Program-made: the position numbers and the translations under genes
The notes under the pieces: generated by a model
Seen by the model: the letters and a program-made list of their open reading frames with translations, nothing else
The model's database searches: none
What the model was told of the DNA's origin: nothing
Part shown: piece by piece, positions 43,688-52,161 of the stretch
Layout of the letters: each line of letters opens with the position of its first letter
Numbering within the stretch: position 1 is the first letter of the stretch
Assembly (NCBI RefSeq): GCF_900107395.1
Contig: NZ_FNPW01000002.1
Location: 253,826-317,825 of the forward strand
From: Pseudomonas sp. NFIX28
GTDB taxonomy: Bacteria > Pseudomonadota > Gammaproteobacteria > Pseudomonadales > Pseudomonadaceae
Length of the DNA stretch: 64,000 bases
Direction: 5' to 3'

Positions 43688-45973
43688 ATGAATGATCTGG
43701 CCAACTCCACCATGACTCCGACTTCTCCCCCCAAGCGCATTGACTTCAATACGCCTGAGCTGCAACGCAAGCGTCGCATCCGTGCGCTGAAAGATCGCCT
43801 GACCCGCTGGTACGTCCTCGTCGGCGGCCTGGCCGTGTTGGCCGCGATCACCTTGATCTTCTTCTTTCTTGCCTACATCGTGCTGCCCCTGTTCCAGGGT
43901 GCCGACCTGACCGCCAAGGAACCGCTGACACCGGCCTGGATGCAGGACTCCGGCAAGCCGCTGATGTTCTCCCTGGAAGAGCAGAACCAGGTCGGCATGC
44001 GGGTTTCCGACAAGGGCCAGGCGCTGTTCTTCGACATCGACAGCGGTGCCCAGCTGAGCCGCGTCGACCTGCCGATTCCGGCCGGCGCCACCGTCACCGC
44101 CATCGGCAAGGATCAGCCGGGCAGCCCGCTGGTGGTGGTTGGCCTGTCCAACGGCCAGGCGCTGGTGTTCCGTCACACCTATAAGGTCAGCTACCCGGAC
44201 GGCAAGAAAACCATCTCGCCGGCCATCGAATACCCCTACGGCGAAACCCCGATCGTGTTGAACGAGCAGGGCGGTGCGCTGGAGCACGTTAACCTCAACG
44301 CCACCGATTCGGCGCTGGTGGTGGCCGGTTCCAGCGGCGCGCAACTGCACGTGCTGCAGCTGACCCGCGAAGAAAACATGATGACCGGCGAAGTCACCAG
44401 CGAGCAGAACCGTATCGAGCTGCCGCAGATGACCGAACCGGTCAAGGCCATGTACATCGACCCACGCCAGCAATGGCTGTACGTGATCAACGGGCGCGCC
44501 CAGGCCGACGTCTTCAGCCTGCGCGACAAGAGCCTCAACGGTCGCTACAAGCTGCTGGATGACGCCGATACCGAAGTGACGGCCAGTACCCAGCTGGTGG
44601 GCGGCATCTCGCTGATCATCGGTAACTCCAAAGGCGGCCTGGCCCAGTGGTTCATGGCCCGCGACCCGGACGGCGAGCTGCGCCTGAAGCAGATCCGTAC
44701 CTTCCAGATGGGCACCACGCCGATCACCGAAATCACTGCCGAGGAGCGCCGCAAGGGCTTCATCGCCCTGGATGCCTCGGGCAAGCTCGGCGTGTTCCAC
44801 AGCACCGCGCATCGCACTCTGCTGGTGGACCAGGTGGTCGAAGGCGAAGGCCTGTTCGGTCTGTCGCCACGGGCCAACCGGGTGATCGTCGAAGCCGGTG
44901 GCAAGCTGCAACCGCTGGTGCTCGACAACCCGCACCCGGAAGTGTCCTGGAGCGCACTGTGGAGCAAGGTCTGGTACGAGAACTACGACGAGCCTAAATA
45001 CGTCTGGCAATCGACCGCGGCCAACACCGACTTCGAACCCAAGCTGAGCCTCTCGCCGCTGACCTTCGGTACCCTCAAGGCGGCGTTCTACGCGATGCTG
45101 CTGGCAGCCCCGCTGGCGGTGGCCGCGGCGATCTACACCGCTTACTTCATGGCTCCGGGCATGCGCCGCAAGGTCAAGCCGGTGATCGAGCTGATGGAAG
45201 CGATGCCGACGGTGATCCTCGGTTTCTTCGCCGGCCTGTTCCTCGCGCCTTATGTCGAAGGCCATCTGCCGGGCATTTTCAGCCTGCTGATGCTGCTGCC
45301 GATCGGCATCCTGCTGGCCGGCTTCATCTTCAGCCGCCTGCCCGAGTCGCTGCGCCTCAAGGTGCCGGACGGCTGGGAAAGCGCGATCCTGATCCCGGTA
45401 ATCATCCTGGTGGGCTGGTTCTCGCTGTACATGAGCCCGTTCATGGAGAACTGGTTCTTCGGCGGCGACATGCGCATGTGGATCTCCCACGACCTGGGCA
45501 TCACCTACGACCAGCGCAACGCCCTGGTGGTCGGCCTGGCCATGGGTTTTGCGGTAATCCCGAACATCTACTCGATCGCCGAAGACGCCGTGTTCAGCGT
45601 GCCGCGCGGCCTGACCCTGGGCTCCCTGGCTCTGGGCGCCACGCCGTGGCAGACCATGACCCGCGTGGTGATCCTCACCGCCAGCCCGGGCATCTTCTCG
45701 GCGCTGATGATCGGCATGGGCCGCGCGGTCGGCGAAACCATGATCGTGCTGATGGCCACCGGCAACACCCCGGTCATGGAAATGAACCTGTTCGAAGGCC
45801 TGCGCACCCTGGCGGCCAACGTCGCGGTGGAAATGCCGGAGTCGGAAGTCGGCGGCAGCCACTACCGCGTGCTGTTCCTCTCGGCGCTGGTGCTGCTGCT
45901 GTTCACCTTCATCATGAACACCCTCGCCGAGCTGATCCGTCAGCGTCTGCGCAAGAAATACTCGTCGCTTTAA
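43688..45973 (+). CDS. pstC: Phosphate ABC transporter permease, large PstC type
   Basis: A 761-residue permease, about 440 residues longer than enteric PstC. One membrane segment near residue 55 (LAVLAAITLIFFFLAYIVLP) precedes a periplasmic beta-rich insert of about 370 residues. The usual permease core follows from about residue 460 (ATGGGR-type region AVGETMIVLMATGNTP near residue 680). This large form is known in Pseudomonas. The ATG at 43688 is taken over a GTG two codons upstream. PstA follows 15 bases later. Confidence 0.93.
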   Translation: MNDLANSTMTPTSPPKRIDFNTPELQRKRRIRALKDRLTRWYVLVGGLAVLAAITLIFFFLAYIVLPLFQGADLTAKEPLTPAWMQDSGKPLMFSLEEQNQVGMRVSDKGQALFFDIDSGAQLSRVDLPIPAGATVTAIGKDQPGSPLVVVGLSNGQALVFRHTYKVSYPDGKKTISPAIEYPYGETPIVLNEQGGALEHVNLNATDSALVVAGSSGAQLHVLQLTREENMMTGEVTSEQNRIELPQMTEPVKAMYIDPRQQWLYVINGRAQADVFSLRDKSLNGRYKLLDDADTEVTASTQLVGGISLIIGNSKGGLAQWFMARDPDGELRLKQIRTFQMGTTPITEITAEERRKGFIALDASGKLGVFHSTAHRTLLVDQVVEGEGLFGLSPRANRVIVEAGGKLQPLVLDNPHPEVSWSALWSKVWYENYDEPKYVWQSTAANTDFEPKLSLSPLTFGTLKAAFYAMLLAAPLAVAAAIYTAYFMAPGMRRKVKPVIELMEAMPTVILGFFAGLFLAPYVEGHLPGIFSLLMLLPIGILLAGFIFSRLPESLRLKVPDGWESAILIPVIILVGWFSLYMSPFMENWFFGGDMRMWISHDLGITYDQRNALVVGLAMGFAVIPNIYSIAEDAVFSVPRGLTLGSLALGATPWQTMTRVVILTASPGIFSALMIGMGRAVGETMIVLMATGNTPVMEMNLFEGLRTLAANVAVEMPESEVGGSHYRVLFLSALVLLLFTFIMNTLAELIRQRLRKKYSSL

Positions 45974-45988
45974 GAAAGGTAGAAGTCT

Positions 45989-47659
45989 GTGAAACAGAAC
46001 TCCCTAAAAGACTGGTTCAAGAGCGGCGCCCCGGGCGTCTGGATCAGCGGTGGCGCAGTGTCCATCGCGGTCATCATGACCATCGGCCTGCTGGCGGTGA
46101 TCGCCGTGCGCGGTCTGGGCCACTTCTGGCCGGCGGACCTGGTGCATGCCCACTACGATGTGCCGGGCCAGGCCAACCACCTGATCATCGGCGAAGTGGT
46201 ACAGAAGGAAGAAGTGCCACGCGCACGCCTGAAGAGCGCCGGCCTGCCGGTGCCGGACGAAGGCCCCGAGTTCATGACCCGCGAGCTGCTCAAGGTCGGC
46301 AACCGTGACCTGAACGGCAACGACTTCACGTGGATCGTCGGCGACTGGCTGACCAACCAGACCACGCCGCCGGAGCTGATGGCCATCGAGCGTCGCGAGT
46401 GGGGCAACTTCTACGGCTACCTGGTCAACGTCAAGCAGGATGGCAAGGTCATCGCTGAGGGCGAAGCCGCCTGGCCGGAGCTGCAGGCACGCATCGACCG
46501 GGTGAACGCGCTGGCAGCCCAGCTCAAGACCCTGGAGAAAGTCGACATCGGCGCGATCAACGCCGGCCTCGAACGCATCCGCCTGCACAGCCGCAAGCTG
46601 GAACTGGACGGCAAGCTCGATGCCGCTGCCCAGGCCGACATGGAAAGCGACCGCGCCGAGCTCAATGCCCGTTACCAGGACATCGAGGCGCGCCTGAGCG
46701 ACCTGCACGCGCAGTTCAATCGCGACAGCCTGACCGCTCGCGATGCCAACGGCAAGGAAGTGGAAATCAGCCTGGGCAAGGTGGTGCATGCCTACCAGCC
46801 GAACGCCATGGGCACCCTGACCAAGTTGAGCTTCTACTTCAGCAAGGTCTGGGAGTTCCTCAGCGACGACCCGCGTGAAGCCAACACCGAGGGCGGTATC
46901 TTCCCGGCGATTTTCGGCACCGTGATGATGACCCTGATCATGGCGATGATCGTCACCCCGTTCGGCGTGCTGGCAGCGGTGTACCTGCGCGAATACGCCA
47001 AGCAGAACACCCTGACCCGGGTGATCCGCATCGCCGTGAACAACCTGGCGGGCGTTCCGGCCATCGTCTACGGCGTGTTCGGCCTGGGCTTCTTCGTCTA
47101 TGTGCTGGGCGGCTCGCTCGACCGCTTGTTCTTCCCCGAGGCGCTGCCGGCCCCGACTTTCGGTACTCCGGGCCTGCTCTGGGCTTCCCTGACCCTGGCG
47201 CTGCTGGCGGTGCCGGTGGTGATCGTGGCCACCGAGGAAGGCCTGGCGCGGATTCCCCGCACCGTGCGTGAAGGTTCCCTGGCCCTGGGCGCGACCAAGG
47301 CGGAAACCCTGTGGAAGATCGTGCTGCCGATGGCCAGCCCGGCGATGATGACCGGCATGATCCTCGCGGTGGCCCGTGCCGCCGGTGAAGTGGCGCCGCT
47401 GATGCTGGTGGGTGTGGTGAAACTGGCGCCGTCGCTGCCGGTGGACGGCAACTACCCGTACCTGCACCTGGACCAGAAGATCATGCACCTGGGCTTCCAT
47501 ATCTACGACGTCGGCTTCCAGAGCCCGAACGTCGAGGCCGCGCGGCCGCTGGTGTACGCCACGGCGCTGCTGCTGGTGCTGGTGATCGCGACGCTCAACC
47601 TGTCGGCGGTGTGGATTCGCAACCACCTGCGCGAGAAATACAAGGCACTGGATAGTTAA
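45989..47659 (+). CDS. pstA: Phosphate ABC transporter permease, large PstA type
   Basis: A 556-residue permease, also far longer than the enteric protein. After a first membrane segment (GAVSIAVIMTIGLLAVIAVRGL) comes a periplasmic or coiled insert (residues about 60-290, with heptad-like ERIRLHSRKLELDGKLDAAAQADME). The canonical permease domain follows (SLALGATKAETLWKIVLP near residue 430, AGEVAPLMLVGVVKL). The start is GTG, preceded by AAAGGTAGAAG. It pairs with PstC in the phosphate channel. Confidence 0.93.
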   Translation: MKQNSLKDWFKSGAPGVWISGGAVSIAVIMTIGLLAVIAVRGLGHFWPADLVHAHYDVPGQANHLIIGEVVQKEEVPRARLKSAGLPVPDEGPEFMTRELLKVGNRDLNGNDFTWIVGDWLTNQTTPPELMAIERREWGNFYGYLVNVKQDGKVIAEGEAAWPELQARIDRVNALAAQLKTLEKVDIGAINAGLERIRLHSRKLELDGKLDAAAQADMESDRAELNARYQDIEARLSDLHAQFNRDSLTARDANGKEVEISLGKVVHAYQPNAMGTLTKLSFYFSKVWEFLSDDPREANTEGGIFPAIFGTVMMTLIMAMIVTPFGVLAAVYLREYAKQNTLTRVIRIAVNNLAGVPAIVYGVFGLGFFVYVLGGSLDRLFFPEALPAPTFGTPGLLWASLTLALLAVPVVIVATEEGLARIPRTVREGSLALGATKAETLWKIVLPMASPAMMTGMILAVARAAGEVAPLMLVGVVKLAPSLPVDGNYPYLHLDQKIMHLGFHIYDVGFQSPNVEAARPLVYATALLLVLVIATLNLSAVWIRNHLREKYKALDS

Positions 47660-47668
47660 TACCGCCCC

Positions 47669-47759
47669 TGTAGGAGCGAAGCGTGCTCGCGAAAGCTGTC
47701 TGTCAGTCGCATCATTATCCAATGTGCCGACGCCTTCGCGGGCAAGCCTCGCTCCTGCA
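47669..47759. repeat. REP family A inverted pair inside the pst operon
   Basis: TGTAGGAGCGAAGCGTGCTC begins at 47669 and the reverse-complement arm ends at 47759, in the 176-base gap between pstA and pstB. It could form a hairpin in the mRNA between the permease and ATPase messages. Confidence 0.88.
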
Positions 47760-47835
47760 AAACGGCAACACCGCTGGCCCATCTTGTGAGGCCAGCGGCT
47801 CACTGAAACGAATTTGTTAGCGTAGGGAGTGACCC

Positions 47836-48669
47836 ATGCAGCAAGAAGCACATACCCACGGCATCAACATGTCGGCCTTGGGCCGGGACAAGCAGAGCCT
47901 GAGCCTGGACCAGGAGACCGTGGCCATCGAAGTCCCGGGCCTGAGCCTGTACTACGGTGAAAAGCAGGCGCTGTTCGACGTCAGCATGAACATTCCGAAG
48001 CAGCGCGTGACCGCCTTCATCGGCCCGTCCGGCTGTGGCAAGTCGACCCTGCTGCGCACGTTCAACCGCATGAACGACCTGGTGGACGGTTGCCGCGTGG
48101 AAGGCGAGATCAACCTCTACGGCAACAACATCTACCGCAAGGGCGAAGACGTCGCCGAGCTGCGTCGCCGTGTGGGCATGGTGTTCCAGAAGCCCAACCC
48201 GTTCCCGAAAACCATCTACGAGAACGTGGTCTACGGCCTGCGCATCCAGGGCATCAACAAGAAGCGCGTCCTCGACGAAGCCGTCGAGTGGGCCCTCAAG
48301 GGCGCGGCGCTGTGGGAGGAGGTCAAGGATCGCCTGCATGAATCGGCACTCGGCCTGTCCGGTGGTCAGCAGCAGCGTCTGGTGATCGCCCGCACCATCG
48401 CCGTGGAACCGGAAGTGCTGCTGCTCGACGAACCGTGCTCGGCGCTCGACCCGATCTCCACCTTGAAGGTCGAAGAACTGATCTACGAACTGAAATCGAA
48501 GTTCACCATCGTGATCGTGACCCACAACATGCAACAGGCCGCGCGTGTCTCCGACTACACGGCGTTCATGTACATGGGCAAACTGGTGGAATTCGGCGAC
48601 ACCGACACCCTGTTCACCAATCCGGCGAAGAAGCAGACCGAAGACTACATCACCGGTCGTTACGGCTAG
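47836..48669 (+). CDS. pstB: Phosphate ABC transporter ATP-binding protein
   Basis: A 277-residue ATPase. Walker A is [20 protein letters not shown] (near residue 60), the PstB-typical [20 protein letters not shown] follows, the signature is [15 protein letters not shown], and Walker B is [13 protein letters not shown]. The N-terminal 35 residues are a hydrophilic extension. It drives phosphate import through PstCA and takes part in Pho signalling with PhoU. Confidence 0.97.
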   Translation: MQQEAHTHGINMSALGRDKQSLSLDQETVAIEVPGLSLYYGEKQALFDVSMNIPKQRVTAFIGPSGCGKSTLLRTFNRMNDLVDGCRVEGEINLYGNNIYRKGEDVAELRRRVGMVFQKPNPFPKTIYENVVYGLRIQGINKKRVLDEAVEWALKGAALWEEVKDRLHESALGLSGGQQQRLVIARTIAVEPEVLLLDEPCSALDPISTLKVEELIYELKSKFTIVIVTHNMQQAARVSDYTAFMYMGKLVEFGDTDTLFTNPAKKQTEDYITGRYG

Positions 48670-48740
48670 GAAGCTGTATTGCTCACTGAACTGACGCTGC
48701 GGTCCACCGCACCTTACCGGACGCTCCAAGGACGCCAACC

Positions 48741-49502
48741 ATGATTAGTAAAGAAGGCCTCACGCATCACATCTCCCAGCAGTTCAACGCCGAACTCGAG
48801 GAGGTGCGCAGCCACCTCCTGGCGATGGGCGGGCTGGTCGAGAAACAAGTCAACGACGCCGTCACCGCGCTGATCGAAGCCGACTCGGGGCTTGCCCAGC
48901 AGGTGCGCGAGATCGACGAACAGATCAACCAGATGGAACGCAACATCGACGAAGAATGCCTGCGCATTCTTGCCCGTCGCCAGCCGGCCGCTTCCGACTT
49001 GCGCCTGATCATCAGCATCTCCAAGTCGGTGATCGACCTGGAGCGCATCGGCGACGAATCGACCAAGATCGCCCGTCGCGCCATCCAGCTGTGCGAAGAA
49101 GGCGAAGCCCCACGCGGCTACGTGGAAGTGCGGCATATCGGCGACCAGGTGCGCAACATGGTCCGCGATGCGCTGGACGCTTTTGCCCGCTTCGACGCCG
49201 ACCTGGCGCTGTCGGTGGCGCAGTACGACAAGATCATCGACCGCGAGTACAAGACCGCGCTGCGCGAGTTGGCCACCTACATGATGGAAGATCCGCGCTC
49301 GATCTCGCGCGTTCTGAGCATCATCTGGGTCCTGCGCTCGCTGGAGCGGATCGGCGACCATGCGCGCAACATCTCGGAGCTGGTGATCTACCTGGTCCGC
49401 GGCACCGATGTGCGTCATTTGGGGCTCAAGCGGATGAAGGAAGAAGTTGAAGGCACAAGTGCCGAAACCGCTAATGTTCCGGGTGAAGCTGACGATAAGT
49501 AA
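48741..49502 (+). CDS. phoU: Phosphate signalling protein PhoU
   Basis: A 253-residue all-helical protein with two repeats of the PhoU motif; the metal-binding E-x3-D-type clusters show in IISISKSVIDLERIGDESTKIARRA and SIIWVLRSLERIGDHARNISELVIYL. PhoU links PstSCAB to PhoR and dampens the response when phosphate is ample. It closes the pst operon and is followed by a strong terminator. Confidence 0.97.
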   Translation: MISKEGLTHHISQQFNAELEEVRSHLLAMGGLVEKQVNDAVTALIEADSGLAQQVREIDEQINQMERNIDEECLRILARRQPAASDLRLIISISKSVIDLERIGDESTKIARRAIQLCEEGEAPRGYVEVRHIGDQVRNMVRDALDAFARFDADLALSVAQYDKIIDREYKTALRELATYMMEDPRSISRVLSIIWVLRSLERIGDHARNISELVIYLVRGTDVRHLGLKRMKEEVEGTSAETANVPGEADDK

Positions 49503-49518
49503 GGTTGCCCGAGAGAAG

Positions 49519-49544
49519 CGCCCGGCCTTTTGGCCGGGCGTTTT
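49519..49544 (+). terminator. Intrinsic terminator of the pst-phoU operon
   Basis: CGCCCGGCC-TTTT-GGCCGGGCG is a perfect 9-bp stem with a 4-base loop and a following TTTT. Confidence 0.92.
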
Positions 49545-49669
49545 CGTTTATGGGGATCGAACTTGAAAAGCAGCGCCCGCGAACGAAAAGTCCTGGCGTG
49601 ACTGAAGAGTTTTGGCAAAGTGCCATCAGTAAAGCGTTATGCTAGCCGGGATTTTTAAAGGGGTGGTCG

Positions 49670-50626
49670 ATGAGTAAGGTAAGTGTGTTGGTGGTGGATG
49701 ACGCTTCGTTCATTCGTGACCTGGTGAAGAAATGTCTGCGCAACTACTTCCCTGGCATCAAGATCGAGGACGCCATCAACGGCCGTAAAGCCCAGGCCCT
49801 GCTGGCCCGTGAAGCCTTCGACCTGGTCCTGTGCGACTGGGAAATGCCGGAAATGTCCGGCCTGGAGCTGCTGACCTGGTGTCGCGGCCAGGAAACCATG
49901 AAGGCCATGCCGTTCATCATGGTCACCAGTCGTGGCGACAAGGAGAACGTGGTGCAGGCGATCCAGGCGGGCGTCTCCGGCTACGTCAGCAAGCCGTTCA
50001 CCAACGAGCAGCTGCTGACCAAGGTCAAGCAGGCGCTGAACAAGGTCGGCAAGCTCGACACCCTGATGAACAGCGCGCCGACCAAGATGAACTCGGCCTT
50101 TGGCAATGACTCCCTGAGCGCCCTGACCGGCGGCAAGGCGGAAGTGCTTGGCAGCGCGCCGGCGGCCGCGGTGGTCAATCCGTTCGCCAAGCCCGCCGTC
50201 GTCTCGGCTCCAACGGCTGCACCGGCCCGTGGTTTGCTCAACAGCCCGCCGGTGAAGGCGCCGGCTCCCGCCGCTGCTGCCGCGGCCGGTGGTCGTGGCC
50301 AGGGCCAACTGCGCCTGCCCAGCGGTAATCAGCAATGCGTGATCAAGGCGCTGAGCATCAAGGAGGCGCTGCTGGTGGTGAAACGCACTGACACGCTGCC
50401 CCAGGTGCTCGACAGTGCCGTGCTGGACCTGGAGCAGGGCGACAATGCCGAAGTGGCCCGCCTGAACGGCTACCTGCATGCCGTGGTGGCTTATGAGCCC
50501 AAGCCGGACAGCGAGTGGCTGCAGCTGACCTTCCGTTTCGTCGACCAGGACGCACAGAAACTCGACTACATCTCCCGCCTGATCGCCCGCGGCACCGCCC
50601 AGAAGCACTTCGTCCCCGGCGCCTGA
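49670..50626 (+). CDS. Response regulator with Pro/Ala linker and PilZ-like end
   Basis: A 318-residue protein. Residues 1-125 are a CheY-like receiver: acidic pocket in VVDDASF, phosphoacceptor Asp in DLVLCDWEMPEMSG, Thr in MVTSRGD, Lys in YVSKPF. Residues about 160-215 are an Ala/Pro-rich linker. Residues about 220-318 (LRLPSGNQQCVIKALSIKEALLVVKRTD, LTFRFVDQDAQKLDYISRLIARGT) recall a degenerate PilZ domain, since the end is typical, but the RxxxR c-di-GMP motif is not seen. The same gene order after phoU occurs in P. aeruginosa from memory. No kinase gene is adjacent. Confidence 0.87.
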   Translation: MSKVSVLVVDDASFIRDLVKKCLRNYFPGIKIEDAINGRKAQALLAREAFDLVLCDWEMPEMSGLELLTWCRGQETMKAMPFIMVTSRGDKENVVQAIQAGVSGYVSKPFTNEQLLTKVKQALNKVGKLDTLMNSAPTKMNSAFGNDSLSALTGGKAEVLGSAPAAAVVNPFAKPAVVSAPTAAPARGLLNSPPVKAPAPAAAAAAGGRGQGQLRLPSGNQQCVIKALSIKEALLVVKRTDTLPQVLDSAVLDLEQGDNAEVARLNGYLHAVVAYEPKPDSEWLQLTFRFVDQDAQKLDYISRLIARGTAQKHFVPGA

Positions 50627-50652
50627 TGCCACATCACGGGCAGCCACGCTTC

Positions 50653-50678
50653 CGTAGGAGCGAGGCTTGCCCGCGATG
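50653..50678. repeat. Solo REP family A copy
   Basis: CGTAGGAGCGAGGCTTGCCC stands alone after the response-regulator gene, without an inverted partner. Confidence 0.85.
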
Positions 50679-50779
50679 ACGTCCGTCCTGCCCCTGCATT
50701 TTCCGGACGGCTGGCCCCCGACCTTTCACATCCCCACACAATCCCTCGATTGCTTCCTTCTGGGCTCAAACCTAGGCTC

Positions 50780-51009
50780 TGGTTTGTCGCGGCCAATTCC
50801 GCGACCGGGTTTGGCGACTCGTGTTAATAGGCGTAACAGCGCCATGTATCATGTCGGGCATTTCGTGTTCGCCGTGTTATGGCGGCTGTGCGTGGGAGAC
50901 CTTCGGGTCTGCCGGTTTTCCTATTTACCCGGTTCGCCAACCTGCGTACAGCTGCCACCCTATCGTTTGGCGACGATGGCTGACAGCTCCCAAAATAGGA
51001 GCGTTATCG
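50780..51009 (+). ncRNA. Candidate structured leader upstream of a small Pseudomonas-type gene
   Basis: The 230 bases before the ATG at 51010 contain no supported gene but show RNA-like features. AGACC-TTCG-GGTCT at 50898-50911 is a perfect stem with a stable TTCG loop. GCCGG...CCGGTTCGCC and ACAGCTGCCACCC segments flank it. I recall similar sequence before other small genes of this kind in Pseudomonas, but that is from memory. Confidence 0.4.
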
Positions 51010-51285
51010 ATGTCCAAGCCAATTCCCCTCAAGTCCAATACCGGCGACTCGCCCGTTCTGCTGATCAACCCGGATGCGTCGCTGGTCGATCTGCAGGCCA
51101 GTGCCAGTTTGCGTTTGAATGCGGCGCGAAACCTGCTGCAAACACTTTCCTGTACCACGCTTTTGCACGCTGACGAGGGTGATCTTGGGCGTGTCACTCA
51201 GGCGTTGTATCTGTTGCTGGATGATGGGTGTGATGTGTTGCAGGCGGCGCAGTGCAAGGCGTTGGGGGAGGGGGCGGTGGTTTGA
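51010..51285 (+). CDS. Small DUF3077/DUF6124-like protein
   Basis: A 91-residue acidic protein (MSKPIPLKSNTGDSPVLLINPDASLVDLQ...). The pattern of a short tail, LLINPDASLVDLQASASLRLNAARNLL and a second helix with LLLDDGCDVLQAAQ recalls the small families DUF3077 or DUF6124 found in many copies in Pseudomonas. Function unknown. The ATG at 51010 follows AAATAGGAGCGTTATCG, a good ribosome site at AGGAG. It is preceded by the structured leader. Confidence 0.72.
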   Translation: MSKPIPLKSNTGDSPVLLINPDASLVDLQASASLRLNAARNLLQTLSCTTLLHADEGDLGRVTQALYLLLDDGCDVLQAAQCKALGEGAVV

Positions 51286-51321
51286 TGCCGTGCGTCCGAT
51301 TCTCGGTTTTTCAGGTTGATT

Positions 51322-51339
51322 TATATCCGTACAGATATA
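51322..51339. promoter_or_regulatory. 18-bp palindrome upstream of the toxin-antitoxin pair
   Basis: TATATCCGTACAGATATA is symmetric at 16 of 18 positions. It lies 118 bases before the toxin start and is a plausible antitoxin operator, since such pairs repress themselves. Confidence 0.5.
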
Positions 51340-51456
51340 GCTTGTGATCTGTGCTTTTGGCTTTTCTTGTGCCTGGCCACGCTTTGAAACAACCCGGCCG
51401 CGCGCTGTGGCGGTCGGCTGTTTAACCTCTCTGGGTCAGTCACGAGGAGAGGTTCG

Positions 51457-52128
51457 ATGCCTAGGCACAAGGACGTGGTGTTTGTCGGGAGCGCGCTCCG
51501 GGACCTCCGGGCTTTTCCGCTGGATGCGCGAAGAGCGGCGGGTTTTCAGCTGGACTTGTTGCAGCAGGGTGAGCAGCCCTATGACTGCCGGTCGATGAAA
51601 ACCGTGGGCCCAGGGGTGTTCGAGATCAGGATCAGTGAGGATTCAGGGGCGTTTCGGGTGTTTTACGTGGCCAACCGGCCTGCGGCCATTTATGTGTTGC
51701 ACGCCGCGCGCAAGACCACCCGGAAAACCGAAACGCGGGACATCGAACTGGCCCGGGCCAGACTTCAGGAGATTAGTGCACGCCATGACCGATCACATGC
51801 ATACCGAGCGTTTCGCCAGTGTCTGGGACGCGCTCGAAGGTTCGCCCCAGGAAGCCGCCAATATGCGCCTGCGCTCCAAGCTCATGCTGGAGTTGGGCAA
51901 GACCATCAAGGCCTGGGGCGTTTCGCAGAAGGAGGCGGCCAAGCGGCTCAACATCACCCAGCCGCGCCTCAACGATGTGCTCAGCGGCAAGATCAACAAA
52001 TTCTCCCTGGATGCGCTGGTCAATCTGTCCGACGCCGCGCAAATGGGCGTCGATATCAGCTTCAGTCCGTCGGGAACGGAACCTCTGGTGCCGGGTTGAT
52101 TCATACAAAGTCCACGTCGGGCTGCTAG
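51457..52128 (+). CDS. RelE/ParE (phage Gp49-like) toxin with run-on C terminus
   Basis: The first 108 residues form a Gp49/HigB-like toxin: KDVVFVGSALRDLRAFPLDARRAAGFQLDLLQQGEQP, the VFEIRISEDSGAFRVFYVA core and IYVLHAARKTTRKT, ending in DIELARARLQEI. The ribosome site GAGGAGAGG is strong. No stop follows where the family ends; the frame runs on through the whole antitoxin gene to 52128, giving 223 residues, twice the usual length. A TAG at 51774 lies in the adjacent frame, so a single-base loss near the C terminus would explain the run-on. The extension has no family resemblance. Confidence 0.75.
   Translation: MPRHKDVVFVGSALRDLRAFPLDARRAAGFQLDLLQQGEQPYDCRSMKTVGPGVFEIRISEDSGAFRVFYVANRPAAIYVLHAARKTTRKTETRDIELARARLQEISARHDRSHAYRAFRQCLGRARRFAPGSRQYAPALQAHAGVGQDHQGLGRFAEGGGQAAQHHPAAPQRCAQRQDQQILPGCAGQSVRRRANGRRYQLQSVGNGTSGAGLIHTKSTSGC
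51785..52099 (+). CDS. HTH antitoxin of the RelE/ParE pair
   Basis: A 104-residue DNA-binding protein of the XRE-like HTH_37 type. The helix-turn-helix is GVSQKEAAKRLNITQPRLNDVLSGKINKFSLDALVNL (residues about 45-80). It would neutralise the toxin and bind the operator. It is encoded wholly within the run-on part of the toxin frame, in the +1 frame, so toxin and antitoxin overlap by 315 bases. The ATG at 51785 sits at the point where a normal toxin gene would end. Confidence 0.88.
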   Translation: MTDHMHTERFASVWDALEGSPQEAANMRLRSKLMLELGKTIKAWGVSQKEAAKRLNITQPRLNDVLSGKINKFSLDALVNLSDAAQMGVDISFSPSGTEPLVPG

Positions 52129-52161
52129 CCTGACTTCAGGCTTTTTCTCAGAACCTTGCCC

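Noticed and set aside
43640..47851. Long minus-strand frames opposite pstC and pstA
   Set aside because: Composition is His/Gln/Arg-rich, as expected for the reverse complement of Pseudomonas genes, and pstC and pstA are certain.
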